DNA of 64,000 bases, taken from positions 62,001 through 126,000 of the forward strand of contig JANUWI010000023.1 in the NCBI GenBank assembly GCA_025504975.1, in the 5' to 3' direction. Of this stretch, positions 10,514 through 20,683 are shown piece by piece. The DNA is from Plenodomus lindquistii (lineage: Eukaryota; Ascomycota; Dothideomycetes; Pleosporales; Leptosphaeriaceae). Position numbers and translations under genes: made by a program. Each line of letters starts with the position of its first letter. Within the stretch, counting starts at the first letter, position 1. The notes beneath the pieces were generated by a model. The model was not told the DNA's origin and ran no database searches. It was given only the letters and a program-made list of their open reading frames with translations.

Positions 10514-13480
10514 ATGCCCGCGCCACCGCGCCCCAAAACAACCACCTTGCTGTCCGACATCGATGCTATCTCCCTCTCCAAAATCGCATCCGCGTGTAAT
10601 CTCCCCTCGCCCCTCATCCGCGACATCTACACCTGCACCCCCCTCCAATCCTCCATGATATCCTCCACGCGAAACGAAACCTTCCACTTTGTTCTTTCTC
10701 CCGCTCACCCCGTCGAACCGGGCCCTTTCTGCGATGCGCTGCGGCAGGTGGTATCTTCCAACGACATTTTGCGGACGCGCATTGTCGAGTGCGGAGACCT
10801 GGGCTATGTCAACGTCGTGACGGATGAAGAACATGTGACGGATATGAACACTGGATTCGATAATATTGAACAGTTCCTGCGGGACGATGGCGATGCGGCA
10901 CGGCATCGCTTTGAAGCGGGCGAAGTGTTGTTTCGATCTGCGTATGTTGGACACCATGCGGTTCTTACGCTGCATCATGCCGTCATGGATTATTGGTCTA
11001 TTGACCAGCTTATCCAGCTGGATTTATCCGTGGTGTACGCGGGTCAACCGCCGATAAAGCGACCGCCGTTCAAGGAGTTTGCGAAGTACTGCCACGAGAT
11101 AGGAGACGACGCAGCTCGGGCATTCTGGACGCCGCGGTTCAAGGGTGCTCCATCTATCTTTCCTAAACCTAGGTCTGCGCAGTCTGGTCCACCGCACGTG
11201 AGCGAAAAGACAGTACGCCACATGCTTCTACAACGCATGACAGGGCATGACGCACTAGCATCCTCGCACATGCCCTTGTTCATCGAGGCAGCGTGGGCAT
11301 TGACAATGGCCATTTACACCAACAGCGAAAGCCTTGCGTATGGCCTCGTGTTATCTGGGCGTTCTGCGACTCTGAATGGTATCGAGAACACGCTGGGACC
11401 TACCGTTACCGAGGTCCCCATCCAGGTCAACTTGCGGCATCGAACAATGACGGTCGAAAATCTGATAAAAGAACGAGCAGCAGCGTTGCGCCAACTGCAA
11501 CAGCATGCTCTTGAAGTCCAGTACGGCGTGGCCAATATAGCTGCTTTGAGCGAGCCTGCGATGGTAGCAGCAGGTTTCCAGACACTCATTAACATTCGGC
11601 CTGCGGTATTTTCAGGTCAGGAACCTGGAGACACGGCCAATGGCAACCACGTCAAGCTGCGCATGGTCTGGATGCGAGGCTATTATCCGCTACAGCTCAT
11701 CTTCAGCATCATGCCAGATGGTGTCACGGTCTGGGCTAGGACCGACTCGGGCGTCGTCAGTAGTGGACAGCTAGATCGGATATTGAACCAGTTTGAACAC
11801 ACGCTGCGGACACTGACTGAAGTTTCACTGCATACTAGGCTGTGCAACTTGCCGCTTCTGGATCCGCATGCTCGAGTCGAGATAGCGAGTTGGAATCGTA
11901 TGCTGCCGACAATGGCAGAAAAGAGCGTGGTTGAGACACTCGACAAATGGAATCAATATGAAAGTCTAGCAGTCGAAGCTGGCGATGGCAGTGCAACACA
12001 CCTTGATTTGCACTCCATGTCGGCTCGAATTGCTGAAGAGCTTCGGGGAAGAGGAGTAACTCGCGGCACACGGGTGGGCTTCTTGTTCAACAAGTCGCTT
12101 TCAGCTATTGTGGCCTTGGTGGGGTTGCTGAAAGCGGGCGGCATATGTGTTCCGATGGAGGGGTACGATAAAGGTCTGTTATCAAGTGTAGGAGCAGAGC
12201 TACTCATGACGTCTTCTACCTGCTACGCGCACGTCTCCAGCCTCCTGCCGGATGTATTTGTGGTTGACCTAGATTCCGTGATGAGACCGGTCGGCGAACT
12301 GGACTCGAAGCCTCTGCCAAACGGGCATACCGCCGCGACGACGCACGCGGAGGCAATCAAGACCACAGCACAAGACTTGGCGTATATCCTCTTCACAAGC
12401 GAAGCCCCAGGAGCACGCCAGATACCCGCGATGCTAAGTCACGGCCACCTGGTCTCAACCCTGACCTCGTACGTGGATCGATTCGACTGGCAACCGGGAA
12501 ATCGCATTCTCCAGTTCGGCCCGCTGGCGTCAAGTCAAAGCGTGCTTGAGATGCTCGGGGCCCTTATCGCTGGTGGCTGTATCTGCATTCCCTCTGCAGA
12601 TGAGCCTAACCTACCATCCTTCATCGCGTCAGCCAGGGTGAACGGAGCGGTGCTGCCGCCCAGCGTAATCCGCACCATGTCCCCCGTCGACGTCCCCAGC
12701 TTGCGCTTCCTGGCCTCTGTCAGTAGCGAAGCCGTAGCCGACGACAAAATAAGTACCATGTGGGCGGGTGCGGTCCGATTCTTCACAGGCTGGGCATTGG
12801 ACGAAACGTCCCTGTTGATGACAGTCGGCGAGGTCGTCGCCAACCCACGGTCGTACGCAGATAGCATGGGCAATCCCGTAGGCAGTCTTGTCTGGATCAC
12901 CAACCCGGACAACACGCACGACCTGGCTCCGCTGGGTGGTGTAGGCGAAGTGGTGATTGAGTGTGCGTGTGAAAGCGGGGTGCTTGGCTCAGCAATCATC
13001 AGCGCGCCTACCTGGGCGCCCTTGCGCAGCGGTTCCGGGCGCCAATACTTTCGCACGGGTGTGCTCGCCAGGAACGATCCCGATGGCAGCGTCTCGCCTG
13101 TGGGACGAGCGAGCAACCGAGTGAAGGTCGGGGGTCAGGTCATGCAGCTGGAAGAGGTGGAAAGGGTGCTGGTGGGCTGCAGTCAGCTGCGGGATGCAGT
13201 TGTAGTGGCGAAGATAGCGGCGGGAAGAACCCAGTTAGTGGCCGTCGTGTGCTTGGCGGACCCCAGGCTGCCGAGTGCCAAGGTGCTAGGGGAGCTTGCG
13301 GACCACGACGCCCGTGCTGCTGGCCAGGACGCCGTCGCTGCGTGGGCGCTGACTGAGCTTCTCCCTGCGTTGAGGCCGACCGTTGTTCATGTTGTTGAGG
13401 AATTGCCGCGGTCGCGAATGCACCGCGTGGATCGCCTTGCTGTTCGTGAGTGGCTTCGGCAACCCCCACAGCTGAAGTAG
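10514..13480 (+). CDS. NRPS-like condensation-adenylation didomain protein with degenerate adenylation domain
   Basis: Single exon. I chose the ATG at 10514 (988 aa) over an upstream in-frame ATG at 10418 because the domain begins just after it and its context is AAAATGC. The condensation domain (about 20-450) has DIYTCTPLQ, the fungal DIYPCTPLQ signature, and the catalytic HHAVMD (His154-His155...Asp159; the usual Gly is Tyr). An adenylation-type domain (about 470-985) follows but has lost key motifs. The A3 P-loop reads TSEAPGARQ instead of a Gly/Ser/Lys-rich loop. TGWALDE stands where YGPTE is expected. A7 is RTGVLA rather than RTGDLA. The A10 lysine is absent (LPRSRMHRVD). There is no carrier domain. 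Amino-acid activation is therefore doubtful, while the condensation site could still work, perhaps on the HR-PKS product. It ends convergently 190 bp from the RTA1 gene. Confidence 0.88.
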   Translation: MPAPPRPKTTTLLSDIDAISLSKIASACNLPSPLIRDIYTCTPLQSSMISSTRNETFHFVLSPAHPVEPGPFCDALRQVVSSNDILRTRIVECGDLGYVNVVTDEEHVTDMNTGFDNIEQFLRDDGDAARHRFEAGEVLFRSAYVGHHAVLTLHHAVMDYWSIDQLIQLDLSVVYAGQPPIKRPPFKEFAKYCHEIGDDAARAFWTPRFKGAPSIFPKPRSAQSGPPHVSEKTVRHMLLQRMTGHDALASSHMPLFIEAAWALTMAIYTNSESLAYGLVLSGRSATLNGIENTLGPTVTEVPIQVNLRHRTMTVENLIKERAAALRQLQQHALEVQYGVANIAALSEPAMVAAGFQTLINIRPAVFSGQEPGDTANGNHVKLRMVWMRGYYPLQLIFSIMPDGVTVWARTDSGVVSSGQLDRILNQFEHTLRTLTEVSLHTRLCNLPLLDPHARVEIASWNRMLPTMAEKSVVETLDKWNQYESLAVEAGDGSATHLDLHSMSARIAEELRGRGVTRGTRVGFLFNKSLSAIVALVGLLKAGGICVPMEGYDKGLLSSVGAELLMTSSTCYAHVSSLLPDVFVVDLDSVMRPVGELDSKPLPNGHTAATTHAEAIKTTAQDLAYILFTSEAPGARQIPAMLSHGHLVSTLTSYVDRFDWQPGNRILQFGPLASSQSVLEMLGALIAGGCICIPSADEPNLPSFIASARVNGAVLPPSVIRTMSPVDVPSLRFLASVSSEAVADDKISTMWAGAVRFFTGWALDETSLLMTVGEVVANPRSYADSMGNPVGSLVWITNPDNTHDLAPLGGVGEVVIECACESGVLGSAIISAPTWAPLRSGSGRQYFRTGVLARNDPDGSVSPVGRASNRVKVGGQVMQLEEVERVLVGCSQLRDAVVVAKIAAGRTQLVAVVCLADPRLPSAKVLGELADHDARAAGQDAVAAWALTELLPALRPTVVHVVEELPRSRMHRVDRLAVREWLRQPPQLK

Positions 13481-13671
13481 CGGTACTGAGGAGTATGGAC
13501 ATGCAGTCAGACGTGCAAAGTCATCCAAGATAGATTGCTAGTGAATTAGATTGTAATGGCTATATATTATAATATTACAAAAAGGTGAAGAACAGAGAAA
13601 GACGAGAGACCAAAAGTAGGCAACGAAAGGCGCAGCTGGTACGTGTCCGAGTCAAGTGTAGCCGTTTTCAA

Positions 13672-14925
13672 CTAGGTCGAGCGACCACGATTTCCAAGTC
13701 CAAACCGAGGATTTCCATTGCTGTCGGGAACCTCGTGAAGCTCCTGGTCTTGATGATGCATCTTGTCTTTATCATCTCGGTAGAGCAAGCCAAACATCAA
13801 CGTGTTGGCCATGTTAAGCAGCAGTGGTCGGTCCTCGCTTCCATCCCCTTCTCCCTCCACCTCGGTTCCGTCTTGCGCGAGGTAGATGTGCGTATCTCCA
13901 GGTAGATAGGGCCCAGGGTGACGCACGTTCCAGAGATAAGAGTTGATGAGCATGAGGCTCGACTCGAAGGCGAGGAAGTAAGCCTCGTTCCGTAGGATAG
14001 GACTCAACTTCATCAGACGCTCCATGCTTGTGATGTCCACGCTCGTCGAGCTTGTTGCCATTTCTACAAGGCGGAACACGCAGCGTATAAAGATCAGTGC
14101 CATACTCAGGTAGAGTGTCATCAGCGTTGACTTTACGGCTTTGCTTTGCGCGGGGACGCGGGCTTTGATGCAGCGTCGGTGGAATACGACGGAGAGATAG
14201 ACGAACATGAAGATGACGCAGACTTGCAGTGCGAGGGCAACAAGGAGAAGATTATGTCCCATCTTCTTGGTCGACTCCTTTGCTTTTGCATTGGCTGTCA
14301 AGGAAACTCCAGCGCCGCTCAAGCCCTCTACTATGGCCATGAGCCCACCGAAAAAGGCTGTCACTCGACTAGGACTAAAAGGGGCCGCATAGGGGACGTA
14401 GTGAAACACGCGGCCGAGGATATGGTAGTTGCCGAGCTCTAGAAGTGGACTGATACATTGGACAAGCCATAGTTAGCCAGTGGTCATCCAGCCAGGTACG
14501 CGTGACGCTTACGGGCCTAGGTAGATGCAGATTTGGCTCACGATGAAGAGAGCCAATGGCGCCTTGTTCTCCCGACTGTACATGTAGTTGTATGCTCCAT
14601 ACTCGCGGAGAGCATAGCCGAGAGTAAAGAGGGCTGCACAGGCAGGCTGCAGCCATATCAACTTCCACGCTTTGTAGTGACTAGTCACCATGCGTTAGAT
14701 CTTCCAGGTTTGACAATTACAGGGGCTGAAGGGTAGAGTTACAAGCACTGCCAGGTGTGGATAGCCGCGGATAGAGCAAAGGCGGCTGTGAAGACAATGG
14801 GCGCGATCTTGTTTGGTGCATAGACGTAGAGGCTACCCAGGACTGGAAGGAGGTCGTCAGTAAATCATATCATGCTCATGTTTGAAGAAGCGGTGGAACG
14901 CACTGGGGACATCGTTGCCGACCAT
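13672..14925 (-). CDS. RTA1-like seven-helix membrane protein, four exons
   Basis: Exons 14925-14904, 14842-14743, 14680-14513 and 14449-13672, with GT..AG introns of 61, 62 and 63 bp, phases matching and a TACTGAC branch site in intron 1. The product is about 355 aa. The family is recognised from PPLLELGNYHILGRVFHYVPY, the helical segments and the late VRHPGPYLPG...IYLAQDG signature. RTA1-type proteins are fungal plasma-membrane proteins linked to lipid translocation or tolerance of 7-aminocholesterol and other toxic compounds. The C-terminus is cytosol-like, polar and charged. Inside a metabolite cluster a self-protection or export role is plausible but inferred. A CACGTGAC site lies 81 bp upstream of the start. 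Confidence 0.85.
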
Positions 14926-15760
14926 TTTGTCTAGGTCGTGAGAATTATCGTGCAACGGACCTTGGTGAGTGCGCAAGGAAAAGGAGTGTAGAGGGCGTCG
15001 GCGGCCACGTGACGAACTGAGAGACGGAGAGAGGCGAGGGGGCTAGTTGGTGAGTGTAAAGAGAGACAACAGGCTTTTTATAACAGCTTGCGGGCAGTAA
15101 AAGCTCTTGTTTGCGTCCCTTTTGAATGAGATGCAAGAGTGTAAAGAAAACGTCCATGTCGCAAAAAAAGAGATGTTTGAGAGGCGCAAGCGCTTTTGTT
15201 TGGGGAGCCGCTAGGCCCGGATAGGAGAAAACGGGTGCCAAGACGTAGCGCAGCCGGGAGGCGTCCCAATCGAGAAAGAACAGGCGCCAAGGAAGATCAA
15301 ACAGAAAGGGGAACGAATCTGTAGAAGACATACGCGTACACCAACGACTACTCGTCCAACCTACACAGCTGAGCCAGCCCGACTTTATAGGAGCACTTGC
15401 ACCGACAAGACCTTGGTAGAGCTTTCATTGGAAGCACCCGGACGGAACGCAGATTATCTCGCAAGCCTAGCAGTTCATGACTTGGCGTTGACCGACCTTC
15501 GGTACCCAAGCTGTTGCTGCTGCCTGGAATGTCATCAACCAACAACTTCTACTCGACTTGCTGCCCTGCGCAATCCAACTCGCATATATTGCTCTCACTG
15601 CAATCTCACCAAAGGAGGCACTCTCGAGCAATCACTCTGTATTTCTCACCAATTAAATACATTATCTGCATGTCCAAATATACAGGCACGCTCGGCTGTT
15701 GGCAATCGTCAACACCGCCTCTCACACCACAAACATTTCTCCCCCATGCCAACAGCTCGA
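14926..15760. other. Intergenic region between RTA1 and the dehydrogenase
   Basis: Contains the RTA1 promoter (minus strand) and the 3' region of the dehydrogenase gene. A minus-strand open frame at 14,945-15,331 looks like 5' untranslated DNA rather than a gene. The right half holds an open frame antisense to the dehydrogenase end with no recognisable domain. Confidence 0.5.
15006..15011. promoter_or_regulatory. CACGTG site, RTA1 promoter
   Basis: Reads CACGTGAC on the plus strand, 81 bp upstream of the RTA1 ATG. The same eight-base form CACGTGA(C/T) is found upstream of the dehydrogenase/P450, PKS and Zn2Cys6 genes. It fits the Cbf1/bHLH E-box consensus. Confidence 0.4.
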
Positions 15761-16837
15761 CTAGATTTCAAGAACCAACTTTCCAAACTGCTTTCCCGCG
15801 CGAATATCTTCGAAAAGCCCATCAATCGCATCCACGCAGTCCAGGCCCTTGACGCTCCTGCTAATCACGGGTTTGATCTTGTGCGCCCTGATAAACTCCA
15901 CCATGTCGCGGAATTCTGCTCTTGATCCAACCATCGTGCCCCGCAAATCCACATTCTTCAGCGCTGCCTGCATCGGCCAATCCATCACTGGCCCGACCGT
16001 CATGCCATAGCATACAATCACGCCCCCAGGCTTGAGAACAGTCAGAGCTTTGGTGACAATGTTTCCACCGGCTCCGTCGATGACGGCATCCAAATACGGT
16101 CGCTCCGGCGGCAGCAACGACTCCAGCGACTTGTCCCAGCTTTCCGAGTCGGTTTTGTAATTGATCGTCCCAATAGCACCAAGTTGGCGTGCCTTGGCGA
16201 GCTTTTCGTCGGAGCTCGAGCTCACGTAGATGTTGCAGCCCATGGCAACACCAAAAAGCAGCGTTTGAAGAGCTACCCCACCCCCAATACCAGTCACAAG
16301 GATGTTGCGGCCAGGTTTGGCGTTGCCCGACTTGGTCACCAAGGCACGCCACGCCGTGATGCCACAACACGGTATGGCAGCTCCCTCGATGCTATTCAAG
16401 TGCTCCGGCAAAACCTCAACCTCGGACTCGTGCACGCAGATGTAGTTTTGCGCCATGCCCAGGTCGAAATGCGGCTCAACGCCACCAATCGTGCTGAAGT
16501 TGGAATAGTCTTCTGGGCCTTCTGGATCAGAGTCCCATCCCCGGAAGGGAGTCAGGATCACCTTCTTGCCGACAAGCTCGCTAGTCGCCGATGTGCAGCC
16601 TGTGCCGAGTTCGATGACAGTGCCGCAACCATCTGAAAGCATGGGAGACTTGAAGGAAAGCCCAGGGTAGAGATGTTGACGGAGGAAGAAGTCGCGGTGG
16701 TTCAACGCTGCGGCTTCAAGCTGGACCAGAACTTCATTGGGGCCAGGTGACGGCTTGGAGACAAGGTTTAGTTGGAGTGGGTAGTAGACGTGTCCACCCT
16801 TGGCTTTCTTTGATTTGAGAGTAAGAGTAAAAGGCAT
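15761..16837 (-). CDS. MDR-superfamily zinc-type alcohol dehydrogenase/quinone reductase-like protein
   Basis: A single-exon medium-chain dehydrogenase/reductase. I prefer the ATG at 16837 (358 aa), where the conserved MPFTLTLKSKK start begins, over one seven codons upstream at 16858. The N-terminal GroES-like domain has AALNHRDFFLRQ and SDGCGTVIELG. The Rossmann fold has VTGIGGGVALQTLLF and later VIDGAGG. It is of the YogA/C16A3.02c-like NAD(P)H type and does not resemble LovC-type trans-acting enoyl reductases, so I do not call it a trans-ER. It shares a 745-bp divergent promoter with the P450, supporting co-regulation. It could reduce or oxidise the polyketide, or be a housekeeping neighbour. 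Confidence 0.85.
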   Translation of the reverse strand: MPFTLTLKSKKAKGGHVYYPLQLNLVSKPSPGPNEVLVQLEAAALNHRDFFLRQHLYPGLSFKSPMLSDGCGTVIELGTGCTSATSELVGKKVILTPFRGWDSDPEGPEDYSNFSTIGGVEPHFDLGMAQNYICVHESEVEVLPEHLNSIEGAAIPCCGITAWRALVTKSGNAKPGRNILVTGIGGGVALQTLLFGVAMGCNIYVSSSSDEKLAKARQLGAIGTINYKTDSESWDKSLESLLPPERPYLDAVIDGAGGNIVTKALTVLKPGGVIVCYGMTVGPVMDWPMQAALKNVDLRGTMVGSRAEFRDMVEFIRAHKIKPVISRSVKGLDCVDAIDGLFEDIRAGKQFGKLVLEI

Positions 16838-17582
16838 ATTGTTTGGATGTCGCCGCACTGGGGCTCTTGGAGCATTGGACTTTTATCAAGACAAAAGTTG
16901 AGATATTGCAAAAAAAAGACGAGTCTGGATTGTAGGGGCGTAAGAAGACCGCACTCCGTGCTTAAAAATCAAGAGTCTCACGTGACAGCCAGCCCACCCT
17001 GTGTCATACAACCCCCCACCCACGGGACTCAATCCTAGACGAAATATCTCACATCATCAAGGAATCCTTCAAAAACCACGCCTTGGTGGAAACAGGTTTG
17101 ATCAACGGATTTCTAAACATGCATATGCAACGCACCGTTATCATTACATCTGCTCTGCTGTCGGTACATATTGATGCAGGTATGAAGTGAATCGCAAGGC
17201 CTCCCCCACCCTTTCCAGCGTTTGAGATTTTAGCAATCGTTCGCCAAGCCGGCTAATGATGCATGTTGGACCTCGTAACGATGCACAGTAACGGTTTCGT
17301 GCTATGCAATACTCGGCTCGAGGCAAAGTCGCGAGATTCAAACAAGGCTCGGGAAGGAAGTTTCGGGGTCAAATGGACTCCCCTGATCGATCTCATGGAC
17401 TGGAAAGAGTGGTCCTTTCTCACGTCTTGGTTTTTGTGCTGGATACGAGGGACTGACCTGGAGGGGAGATCCCGTAAAGTTTCCTTACTTCGTTCATGAT
17501 AAAGGGGAACTGGGACGACGTTTTACTCTGTACCTTTTCGCTCTATCATAACACTACACCGCTTCATATAATCTAGCCCATT
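16838..17582. promoter_or_regulatory. Divergent promoter between dehydrogenase and P450
   Basis: 745 bp of non-coding DNA between the two divergent start codons. It contains CTCACGTGAC (CACGTG at 16,979-16,984), about 140 bp upstream of the dehydrogenase start and about 600 bp upstream of the P450. Confidence 0.55.
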
Positions 17583-19352
17583 ATGGCTTTTATCCCCATC
17601 TTTGTTACTCTTTGTTCGCTTTTCGTCCTCCGGGAAGCATTCAGATGGCTCAGGATGATTGCAAAAGCTCGTTCAATCGGCTTGCCTCTTGTATTCGTTC
17701 CAATCGACCAAACCAATTTCCTCTGGATACTTTTCGCCTCTCGCCACCGATTTCGCCTACGGCGTCTTCTCCCCTCGTGGCTTTGGCACCGCATATCCAT
17801 AACGATTCCAGGATGGGAACTTTTCGAACCATCGAATCCCCATCAAAGAAACCTTGCAGGTCGCGTAGACGCACGGGAAACATCCTTCACACTAGTAGGA
17901 CCGCGTTCTTACGAATTCTGGACTGCAGACCCCCAACTCTCAAACGAGATTCTGCGCCGCATTCACGACTTCGAGCAGCCACGTGAATTGGAGTTTCTCC
18001 TCGCCAAATTTGGCCCCAATGTCTTGACTGCCAACGGCGACCAATGGTCTCGACACCGCAAGATAGTCGCAAAAGTCATCAACGAGCGTATCTCGAAAGC
18101 GGTGTTCGAGAAATCTATATATTATTCCCAGACACTGCTGTACGATTTACTCCCCACCTCGCCCGCCAAAAACAGCTCAATCGAAACGACGATGCTGTTT
18201 GACAGGCTCACTGAAATTAGCTTCAGCATCCTCATCGGCGTCGGCATCGGCGACAAGTTCCCTTGGTACGACGAGGAAAATCAGGAACCGCGGCCTCCGT
18301 ACCAAATGGCGTACAAAGACGCGCTTCTCACGTACGTCAACAACGCATTCGGCCTTGCTATACTCCCGCCACGTATCCTCAACCACTGGCCGTCGTGGGC
18401 GCCAGGGCACGCAAAGATGCGAAAAGTAGGGCGCTCAATGACGGAATTCTGTATGCGCAACCAGTCGTTGATTGATCAGGAGCAGATTCGTATCGCCGCA
18501 GGGGAAACTGGGGAGTCTTCCCCGCCAGACTTTCTGACTCTTTTGGTGCAAGCATCGCAAGGTGGGAATGGAGACAAACGGACGACATTGTCACAGGATG
18601 AAATGATAAGTAATCTATTCGCATTTACTGCCGGCGGATACAAGACCATCGCAGGGGCGTTGGACTTTGCTGTCGTGCTTTTAGCGCGGTTCCCCGTGTG
18701 GCAGGATTGGCTAATCGAAGAAATCGATACGCTGATACCTGATGCCGAAGAAGCAACGGAAACCCTAGAATACACGACCATCTTCCCAGAAGCCATCCGC
18801 ACACTCGCCTTCGTGCTAGAAACAGAACGACTATATGGCTCTGCCTCGCGCCTCTTCAGAATCTCATCCGGGCCACAAACCCTACAAACATCATCAGGAA
18901 CTACGATTCGCCTCCCAGCTAAAACTAGAGTTCACATCAACGTAGTAGCTCTACACCACTCGTCCTCCTGGAAAGATACTAACCACGAATCCGATCCTGC
19001 TCGCTACAAACCCAGTACTTCCATTCCCGACGAAGCTCTCTTCCGCCCCTCGCGTTGGATCAATACCGCTGGATCGCCAACACTTTATTTTCACCCCCCG
19101 AGAGGCACGTTTGTGCCGTGGTCGCAGGGCCCGAGAATTTGTCCCGGGCAGAAAATGGCTCAGGTGGAGATTACGACATTGATTTTGTGTTTGCTGAGGA
19201 GACACAGGATTGAGCCGATGAGAGTGCAGGGAGAGACGCGCCGGGAGGTGGAGAGGAGGCTGGATGCGGAGTTGAGGGATTTGCAGTGGGCGGGTATCGT
19301 GTCGTTGGGGAAAGATACTGGTTTGGGGTTTAAAATGTCTCAGCGGCGATAA
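17583..19352 (+). CDS. Cytochrome P450 monooxygenase
   Basis: A single-exon, 589-aa heme-thiolate monooxygenase. The N-terminal hydrophobic segment (about 2-20) is an ER membrane anchor. The K-helix ExxR is ETERLYG (Glu413, Arg416). The heme-binding loop is FVPWSQGPRICPG with ligand Cys520, fitting FxxGxRxCxG except Trp for the first Phe position. The I-helix motif is unusual: AFTAGGYKTIAG, with Tyr-Lys where acid/Thr-Thr is normal, so oxygen activation may differ. P450s in HR-PKS clusters hydroxylate, epoxidise or desaturate the chain. It starts at the first ATG (CCATTATGG) and is divergent from the dehydrogenase. The PKS follows 1.3 kb downstream on the same strand. Confidence 0.92.
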   Translation: MAFIPIFVTLCSLFVLREAFRWLRMIAKARSIGLPLVFVPIDQTNFLWILFASRHRFRLRRLLPSWLWHRISITIPGWELFEPSNPHQRNLAGRVDARETSFTLVGPRSYEFWTADPQLSNEILRRIHDFEQPRELEFLLAKFGPNVLTANGDQWSRHRKIVAKVINERISKAVFEKSIYYSQTLLYDLLPTSPAKNSSIETTMLFDRLTEISFSILIGVGIGDKFPWYDEENQEPRPPYQMAYKDALLTYVNNAFGLAILPPRILNHWPSWAPGHAKMRKVGRSMTEFCMRNQSLIDQEQIRIAAGETGESSPPDFLTLLVQASQGGNGDKRTTLSQDEMISNLFAFTAGGYKTIAGALDFAVVLLARFPVWQDWLIEEIDTLIPDAEEATETLEYTTIFPEAIRTLAFVLETERLYGSASRLFRISSGPQTLQTSSGTTIRLPAKTRVHINVVALHHSSSWKDTNHESDPARYKPSTSIPDEALFRPSRWINTAGSPTLYFHPPRGTFVPWSQGPRICPGQKMAQVEITTLILCLLRRHRIEPMRVQGETRREVERRLDAELRDLQWAGIVSLGKDTGLGFKMSQRR

Positions 19353-20683
19353 ATATCGCATGGAGAGGTGAGATAGACGGTTCATTAGTTGATTGTGGTT
19401 CAATTCCCTATTCGAGACCTCGCGTAGGATATTTGGCCGAATGCCGCCAAGGGCTTACAGTGGTGTCTCGCTGCCTTGTGGTACATAGTTCTTATGCTTG
19501 ATTGCAACGATTTCGGAGGAAGAGGTAGACGAGAAGATTTCATCGGTACGAAATGGTGTTATTTCGGAACATGGCTCTTGCCAGACGAAGTTTAATCTAT
19601 TGGGTTATTACCATCTCTAGAGTCTGCTGGCAGTACTACGGAATCAGACTTGAGATTGAAGCATGGTGAAACATGTCTCTTCCGGCCTGCTCAACAGTAA
19701 TCTGCTGCCTATGGCGGCTTGTTCCTTGGTTCCCCTCTATTTGGTGACAACCTTGGAGAACCGCCAGTATCCCCTCTTTTGGATGATGCTTCCAGATTCG
19801 AAGCTCTCGCCCAAACGCTGACACATGCCGGCAGTGACTATTCGTCATCGAACCACGGTTCAAGTATGACATATTAAGCGCTGCGGTGAGCATGCAATAT
19901 CTTGAGTAAGCCCCCAAGCACGTAAAACCTGGTTCATGAAGGAGTACATGTGAATATGCCTCCGCTATTCCGCCAATCAGGCCTACTGCCATGCAAAAAC
20001 GCAATAGATAAGACTGGTTCCCGGGCTCTTCACTTCGGCCTGAGAAAAGAGGCAGGTCAATGTAGCAGATGCATGTCAGCAAGCAGGATACGGAGTCCGT
20101 ACATGCATGGTGGTGTATCTCAATCCTTGCTACGGGTGATGTTGATCAGAGATAATGCAGCAAGGTGTGAATCCTGCTCAAATGGTATGTGGCTTGAGGT
20201 TGCAGCATGAGTCAAATCGAACAATCCAATCACATTGTCGCCGTGATTCGCATTTGATAAGAGTTATCGATGGGGTTGGTAATTCACACGTGATACTGTG
20301 GTATTTACCCCGTGGAGAAGGAATTCGGGCGTATTTCTCCACTGCGGGACGGAACGCCTATGAGGGGGTGGCTCAATGCGGAGGGATAAGAGTTGGTGGA
20401 AGATGAAAAGGTGGTGTGAGGTGGTGACTTGGTATAGGGAGGAGGGGTTACGAGTTGGTGGAAAAAGGGAGAAGGTGGTGTGGGGGAAATAGTAGGTGTA
20501 AACGAGTCCAGCGAGATATGTAAAATGAGCAAGCTATTTAAGGATACGAAAAGGTATCTCACTTTGGTCAAGTAACCTTCAATTCATTCACCCAAGATTA
20601 CCTTACATCTCATTCTATGTCATTGAAAACTCTTTACACACCACACCTAGCCACACAGATCTAACTGTGTTCCGATACTCAAA
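19353..20683. promoter_or_regulatory. PKS upstream region with E-box, inverted repeat and G-rich direct repeats
   Basis: 1.3 kb without a gene. CACGTGAT lies at 20,287-20,294, 397 bp before the PKS ATG. An inverted repeat TGGAGAA (20,313-20,319) and TTCTCCA (20,335-20,341) follows. Two imperfect direct repeats, GAGTTGGTGGA then AAGGTGGTGTG, lie at about 20,390-20,425 and 20,450-20,485. A TATA-like CTATTTAAGG occurs near 20,532. Confidence 0.5.

Noticed and set aside
12535..13116. Long antisense frame inside the C-A gene
   Set aside because: A shadow of the GC-rich coding strand. Its translation has no motif, while the plus strand carries clear condensation and adenylation motifs.
14945..15331. 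Minus-strand open frame of 128 codons upstream of RTA1
   Set aside because: No domain and a low-complexity tail. It lies directly in front of the RTA1 start and contains its promoter E-box, so it reads as 5' flanking DNA.
15761..16837. LovC-type trans-acting enoyl reductase
   Set aside because: The sequence follows the YogA/zinc-type dehydrogenase plan (AALNHRDFFLRQ, SDGCG) rather than the trans-ER family, and the PKS has its own ER domain.
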